Part shown: positions 32,092 to 35,634 of the stretch, in pieces
How the letters are laid out: each line of letters begins with the position of its first letter
Numbering within the stretch: the stretch's first letter is position 1
Source: Paracoccaceae bacterium
Lineage (GTDB): Bacteria > Pseudomonadota > Alphaproteobacteria > Rhodobacterales > Rhodobacteraceae
NCBI GenBank assembly: GCA_020441385.1
Contig: JAGRMG010000051.1
Location: 1-35,634, forward strand
Direction of reading: 5' to 3'
Length of the DNA stretch: 35,634 nt
Program-made: the position numbers and the translations under genes
Notes under the pieces: generated by a model
Seen by the model: the letters and a program-made list of their open reading frames with translations, nothing else
The model's database searches: none
Told to the model about the DNA's origin: nothing

Positions 32092-33119
32092 GGGACAAGC
32101 CCGAGTTCGGCGATCATCGCCGCTTCGGCGGGCGGCAGGGCCGGGGCGGCGCGCAGCTGCGCGGCCATCTCGCGGTATTCCGGGCGGCTCAGCAAGGCGT
32201 CGCGGCGCGCCAGATGCAGCGCCACCGCCTCGTCGTGAGCCGCGCCGATTTCGGGGTCGGATTTCAGTTCGGCCAGCGCCGCCTGAAGGTCCGGCAGGTA
32301 GCGTGCGATGCTGGTATCCTCCCAGGCCGGATCGTTGCGCTCGCGCCAGTAGGTGTCGTCAAAGGCGCGGTTCTCGCGGTTGACATCGCCGCGGTCGGTC
32401 TTGACGAGATAGCTGTCGAGGCTGCGCAGCGCGTAATGGTTCAGCGTCGCGAAGTCGCGCGCGCCGCGTGCGGGAAATTTGCGGATCCGGCGCGGATTGG
32501 CAGCCACCAGGAACCTGTGCGCCACCTCGCGGCCCGACCCGTCGCACCATGCGGGGCGCTTGCCCGGGGCGAGGTTCTTTCTGAAGAACGGCCGGTGCGC
32601 GCCGTAATACTGCAGGGGAAAATCGCGGCGCACCAGCGTCTTGACCTCCTGCGCCGTTTCCCCGCACCAGATGTCGGGATTGTGGCTGCGGGTGAACTGC
32701 GCGATCACCGGCCGGTCAACGAACGTCTCGATCCCGTCATTGGCGAAGAACTGGAAACTGACCGAGATCGCGGCCACATCGCCGCAGGCGGCGATCAGCG
32801 CCGGAATGGTGTGATCGGCGCAATGGATGTTGAGGAACTCGTCGACATCGGCGATCCAGACCCAGTCGGCGCCCTGCACCACGCCCTGGTGCGCGGCGTC
32901 CTTCAGCGCCTCCATCTGGTAGTTGCGCCCCTGTGCCGGGTTGGGCAGATGATGCACCATGCCGCGCCTGGCCAGCGCATCCAGCAACCTGTCGGTCCCG
33001 TCGCTGCAATCGTTGGAATAGAACAGGAAATCGGTGACGCCGATCAGCCGGTTGAAGGCGATCCACTCCAGCAGGAACGGGCCTTCGTTCTTGACGCAGG
33101 TAACGGCGGTTATCCGCAT
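32088..33119 (-). CDS. Family 2-type glycosyltransferase (Glyco_tranf_2_4 type), first gene of the glycan string
   Basis: A 343-residue glycosyltransferase beginning MRITAVTCVKNEGPFLLEWIAFNRLIGVTDFLFYSNDCSDGTDRLL. Its metal/nucleotide-sugar motif is ADVDEFLN (D91, D93) and its C-terminal box LNHYALRSLDSYLVKTDRG. The start at 33119 is preferred because GGGGCGAG lies before it and the family pattern begins immediately; an ATG eight codons earlier is weaker. Its stop overlaps the sulfotransferase start by 4 bp. It heads the string of five genes; its promoter should lie in 33120-33337, which also serves the divergent moxR gene and contains a large imperfect inverted repeat. Donor and acceptor are unknown. 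Confidence 0.87.
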   Translation of the reverse strand: MRITAVTCVKNEGPFLLEWIAFNRLIGVTDFLFYSNDCSDGTDRLLDALARRGMVHHLPNPAQGRNYQMEALKDAAHQGVVQGADWVWIADVDEFLNIHCADHTIPALIAACGDVAAISVSFQFFANDGIETFVDRPVIAQFTRSHNPDIWCGETAQEVKTLVRRDFPLQYYGAHRPFFRKNLAPGKRPAWCDGSGREVAHRFLVAANPRRIRKFPARGARDFATLNHYALRSLDSYLVKTDRGDVNRENRAFDDTYWRERNDPAWEDTSIARYLPDLQAALAELKSDPEIGAAHDEAVALHLARRDALLSRPEYREMAAQLRAAPALPPAEAAMIAELGLVP

Positions 33120-33232
33120 CGTCTCGCCCCTGGCGCGCCGCATTCGCTGCCGCTCATCCCACCTCGCCGCCTCCGGTTTCGCCGCTCCTGCGCCGGTAGC
33201 ACGCTGTTGTTTGCCAATTCATGACATTTCGG

Positions 33233-33265
33233 GCGGAATCCGTCAACATTGACGCGGATTTCCGC
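33233..33265. promoter_or_regulatory. Imperfect inverted repeat in the glycan/moxR divergent region
   Basis: The left arm GCGGAATCCGTCAA (33233-33246) and right arm TTGACGCGGATTTCCGC (33249-33265) pair along their whole length with three extra bases in the right arm and a 2 bp centre. The inner CGTCAA/TTGACG is perfect. It lies about 115 bp from the glycosyltransferase start and 73 bp from the moxR start. Operator or hairpin; it shares CGTCAACAT with the repeat upstream of dnaB. Confidence 0.5.
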
Positions 33266-33337
33266 ATGACCGCGCCGCCGCCCGACCGGCTTGACCTCGC
33301 CGCCAAGCCGTGACCTCTTGGGCGGCGGAGGACGTAC

Positions 33338-34246
33338 ATGAAGATACCACAATCCATCGACGCCACACAGAGCATGCTCGCCCAACAGAACTACGTCTGC
33401 GGCCGGGCGCTGGCCACCGTGGTGTTCCTGTCGCTGAAACTGGGTCGGCCGCTGTTTCTGGAAGGCGAGGCGGGCGTCGGCAAGACCGAGATCGCGAGGG
33501 CGCTCGGCGCCGCGCTGGGCCGCCGCCTGATCAGGCTGCAATGCTATGAGGGACTGGACGCGGCGAGCGCGGTCTATGAATGGAACTTCCCCGCCCAGAT
33601 GGTGGCGATCCGCACCGCCGAGGCCGCGGGCGGCGCCGACCGCAAGGCGCTGCAACGCGAACTGTTCAGCACCGACTACCTGATCCGCCGCCCCCTGCTG
33701 GACGCGATGGAGCCCGACCCGGCCGGCGCCCCGGTACTGCTGATCGACGAACTGGACCGCACCGACGAACCCTTCGAGGCGTTCCTGCTCGAGGCGCTCG
33801 GCGATTTCCAGGTCACGATCCCCGAACTGGGCACCATCAGGGCCCCCGAACCGCCCATCGTCATCGTAACCAGCAACCGCACCCGCGAGGTGCACGACGC
33901 GCTGAAACGCCGCTGCCTGTATCACTGGGTCGATTACCCCGATTTCGACCGCGAACTCGAGATCCTGCACGCCCGCGCCCCCGAGGCCGCCGAACGCCTC
34001 AGCCGCGAGATCGTCGCCTTCGTCCAGCAACTCAGGACCGAGGATCTGTTCAAGAAACCCGGTGTCGCCGAAACCATCGATTGGGCCAGATGCCTGCTGG
34101 CGCTCGACGTGATCGACCTGTCCCCGGAAGTGATCGCCGACACCCTGGGCGCCGTGCTGAAATACCAGGACGACATCGCCCGCCTGCAGGGAAGCGAGGC
34201 CAGGCGCATCCTCGAGCAGGCCCGCGCCAGCCTCGAACCGGCATGA
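33338..34246 (+). CDS. MoxR-type AAA ATPase
   Basis: A 302-residue AAA+ ATPase of the MoxR group. It has Walker A GEAGVGKT (43-50), YEGLDAASAVYEWNF after it, Walker B VLLIDELDRTDEPFEAFLLEAL, sensor 1 IVIVTSNRTREVHDALKRRC and the YHWVDYPDFDRELEIL region. MoxR ATPases act as chaperones that insert metals or mature enzymes, often with a partner carrying a von Willebrand A domain, and such a gene follows here. GGAGG precedes the ATG. In carbon-monoxide dehydrogenase clusters the same pair is CoxD/CoxE, but no dehydrogenase subunits lie in the window, so the client is unknown. Confidence 0.92.
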   Translation: MKIPQSIDATQSMLAQQNYVCGRALATVVFLSLKLGRPLFLEGEAGVGKTEIARALGAALGRRLIRLQCYEGLDAASAVYEWNFPAQMVAIRTAEAAGGADRKALQRELFSTDYLIRRPLLDAMEPDPAGAPVLLIDELDRTDEPFEAFLLEALGDFQVTIPELGTIRAPEPPIVIVTSNRTREVHDALKRRCLYHWVDYPDFDRELEILHARAPEAAERLSREIVAFVQQLRTEDLFKKPGVAETIDWARCLLALDVIDLSPEVIADTLGAVLKYQDDIARLQGSEARRILEQARASLEPA

Positions 34247-34296
34247 CTCTTCTTCTGGCCGGAAATATCCCGGGGGTGTGGGGGCAGCGCCCCCAC
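34247..34296 (+). repeat. Dispersed 3'-end element, copy B, with GC hairpin
   Basis: Directly after the moxR stop comes CTCTTCTTCTGGCC, GGAAATA, TCCCGGGGG, and then a hairpin with 8 bp arms GTGGGGGC (34278-34285) and GCCCCCAC (34289-34296) around a 3-base loop. The order matches copy A behind the Nudix gene (6018-6047). It fills nearly all of the 59 bp between moxR and the VWA gene and could act as a processing or attenuation site in that transcript. Confidence 0.55.
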
Positions 34297-34305
34297 GCGG
34301 CCTGA

Positions 34306-35568
34306 ATGCCCGAAAACGCGCCCCTCGACCTGCCCGAAAAGCCCAGGCTGGCGCGCAACATCGTGCATTTCGCCCGCGCGCTGCGCAAGGCCGGCCTGCC
34401 GATCGGACCGGGCCGGGTGATCGGCGCGATCCGCGCGGTGGCAGCCGCGGGGTTCACCGAAAGGCGCGATTTCTACTGGACGCTGCATGCCTGTTTCGTC
34501 AACCGCCCCGAACAGCGGACGGTCTTCGCGCAGGTCTTCCGCCTCTACTGGCGCGACCCGCGTTTCCTCGAACACATGATGGCGATGCTGCTGCCGGCGG
34601 TGCGCGGCGTGCAGGAGGACCGCCCCGCGCAGCCGGGCGAGAAACGCGCCGCCGAGGCGTTGCTCGACGGAGTCCGGCGCGACCCGCCCGGGATCGCCGC
34701 GCAGGAACGCGACGAAGATCCCCGGATCGAAATCGACGCATCGCTGACCATGTCCTCCGAGGAACGGCTGCGCCGCCTCGACTTCGAACAGATGAGTACC
34801 GAGGAGATGGCGCAGGCCCGGCGCATGCTGGCCCGGATCAGCCTGCCGGTCAGACCGATCCCCTCGCGGCGCGGCCAGCCCAGCTCCACGGGCCGGCGCT
34901 ACGACCGGCCAAGAAGCCTGCGGGCGTCGATGCGCCAGGGCGGCGAATTGCACGATCTGTATCGCAAGACGCCCCGGCCACGCTGGCCCAACCTCGTCGT
35001 GCTTTGCGACATCTCCGGATCAATGAGCCAGTACAGCCGCATGATCCTGCACTTTCTCCATGCCGTATCCAACACGCGCGGTCAGGGCTGGGCGCGGGTG
35101 CATGCCTTCACCTTCGGCACGCGGCTGACCAACATCACCCGTCATCTGGCAACGCGCGATGTCGATGCCGCGCTGGCCGCCGCCGGGGCCGAGGCGCAGG
35201 ACTGGGAGGGCGGCACACGGATCGGCGCCTGTCTGCACGAGTTCAACCGCGACTGGTCGCGCCGGGTGATGGGGCAGGGGGCCGTCGTGCTGCTGATCAG
35301 CGACGGGCTCGAACGCGACGATCCCGACGCCCTTGCCGGCGAGATCGAGCGGCTGCACCTTTCGGCGCGCCGCCTGATCTGGCTCAACCCGCTGTTGCGC
35401 TGGGACGGCTTCGCACCCAGGGCGCGCGGCATCAGGGCGATGTTGCCGCATGTGGACAGCATGCGCGCCGGCCATTCCATCGCCTCGCTGGAAGATCTCG
35501 CGCAGGCGATCTCGCGGCCCGAGGATTTCGGCGAAAGGGCGCGGCTGGCGGCGATGCTGACCGGTTGA
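34306..35568 (+). CDS. VWA-domain protein, CoxE-like
   Basis: A 420-residue protein of the CoxE-like VWA group. The N-terminal half is helical (NIVHFARALRKAGLPIGPGRVIGAIRAV, RDFYWTLHACFVNRPEQRTVFAQVFRLYW). The linker has LSSTEEMAQARRM-like and RRGQPSSTGRRYDRPRSLRASMR segments. The von Willebrand A domain starts at about 229 with an intact metal-ion-dependent adhesion motif DISGSMS (D235, S237, S239), then FTFGTRLTNITRHL, WEGGTRIGACLHEF and VLLISDGLERDDPDAL. It partners the MoxR ATPase encoded 59 bp upstream, together maturing an unidentified metalloenzyme. The ATG at 34306 follows the repeat and lacks a strong Shine-Dalgarno. Confidence 0.9.
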   Translation: MPENAPLDLPEKPRLARNIVHFARALRKAGLPIGPGRVIGAIRAVAAAGFTERRDFYWTLHACFVNRPEQRTVFAQVFRLYWRDPRFLEHMMAMLLPAVRGVQEDRPAQPGEKRAAEALLDGVRRDPPGIAAQERDEDPRIEIDASLTMSSEERLRRLDFEQMSTEEMAQARRMLARISLPVRPIPSRRGQPSSTGRRYDRPRSLRASMRQGGELHDLYRKTPRPRWPNLVVLCDISGSMSQYSRMILHFLHAVSNTRGQGWARVHAFTFGTRLTNITRHLATRDVDAALAAAGAEAQDWEGGTRIGACLHEFNRDWSRRVMGQGAVVLLISDGLERDDPDALAGEIERLHLSARRLIWLNPLLRWDGFAPRARGIRAMLPHVDSMRAGHSIASLEDLAQAISRPEDFGERARLAAMLTG

Positions 35569-35581
35569 TCGCCGCGCGCCG

Positions 35582-35629
35582 CCAAAGCCTTGAGAAAGGC
35601 TTTGGTCCAAACGGTTGATTAACCGTTTG
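35582..35629 (+). terminator. Two tandem perfect hairpins downstream of the VWA gene
   Basis: Hairpin 1 has 10 bp arms CCAAAGCCTT (35582-35591) and AAGGCTTTGG (35596-35605) around a GAGA tetraloop. Hairpin 2 has 9 bp arms CAAACGGTT (35608-35616) and AACCGTTTG (35621-35629) around GATT. They begin 14 bp after the coxE-like stop. T-runs are only 3 long, so these may be a 3'-end stabiliser or weak terminator pair. The window ends 5 bases later. Confidence 0.55.
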
Positions 35630-35634
35630 TCCGC

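Noticed and set aside
1..35634. Search for tRNA, rRNA, CRISPR arrays, insertion sequences, phage or defence genes
   Set aside because: No cloverleaf-type sequences, regularly spaced repeats, transposase or integrase motifs or defence-type domains were seen by eye; an undetected small RNA cannot be excluded.

Overview
The window looks like a chromosomal segment of an alphaproteobacterium of the Rhodobacteraceae type (roseobacter/Paracoccus/Rhodovulum kind). This rests on the very high GC, on protein families and gene order typical of that group (DUF2849 next to the sulfite reductase, alr-mlaE-mlaF-radA-cvpA-purF, surE-pcm-LysM/M23, the moxR-coxE pair), and on a 3'-end repeat family I associate with it. 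No genus can be named from sequence alone. I see no rRNA, tRNA, CRISPR array, transposase, integrase or phage gene, and no gene-free stretch longer than about 220 bp. There are 41 supported protein-coding genes, one of them cut by the window edge.

Layout. 1-3012: assimilatory sulfur reduction (cysH, cut; sulfite reductase; DUF2849) on the minus strand, divergent from an Lrp/AsnC regulator. 3017-6770: an XRE regulator, a DUF2061 protein overlapping a membrane desaturase, a DMT exporter, and a Nudix hydrolase. 6796-9566: DUF983, then a plus-strand cluster of a periplasmic EF-hand/Met-rich protein, an ECF sigma factor, a one-helix membrane protein (anti-sigma candidate) and a periplasmic metal-sensor-like protein. 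The last three are arranged like CnrH/CnrY/CnrX. 9580-13258: surE-pcm-nlpD-like operon (minus) with a glycosyltransferase attached at its 3' end. 13460-14716: small lipoprotein, atypical SDR, PilP/GspC-HR-like small protein. 14885-23588: housekeeping block on the minus strand (dnaB, NTF2-like, alr, mlaE, mlaF, pqiA, radA, cvpA, purF). 23795-25590: pyrC-pyrE. 25697-26134: SRPBCC protein.

26142-33119 is the most accessory-looking part. Five tightly overlapping minus-strand genes encode a glycosyltransferase, a PAPS-type sulfotransferase, an 801-residue fusion of a degenerate sulfotransferase-like domain with a glycosyltransferase, an FkbM methyltransferase, and another glycosyltransferase. A sixth gene follows a strong hairpin and encodes a hydrolase-fold-like protein without an obvious nucleophile. 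The three glycosyltransferase domains here, and the one at 9580-10608, share the same motifs (DxDEF and a C-terminal HY...K..RG box). Together they suggest synthesis of a sulfated and methylated surface glycan, but the product is unknown. 33338-35568 is a moxR/coxE-like AAA ATPase plus VWA pair.

The non-coding signals most worth following are: two tandem perfect palindromes at 18961-19004; a repeat after stop codons with copies at 6018-6047 and 34247-34296; inverted repeats sharing CGTCAACAT upstream of dnaB and moxR; a DnaA-box-like site at a possible dnaB promoter; GAAC/GTTC half-sites beside the Lrp gene; and tandem hairpins at the right edge. I did not find a convincing wholly new system. 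The ECF/EF-hand cluster and the glycan cluster are the best candidates for undescribed biology.
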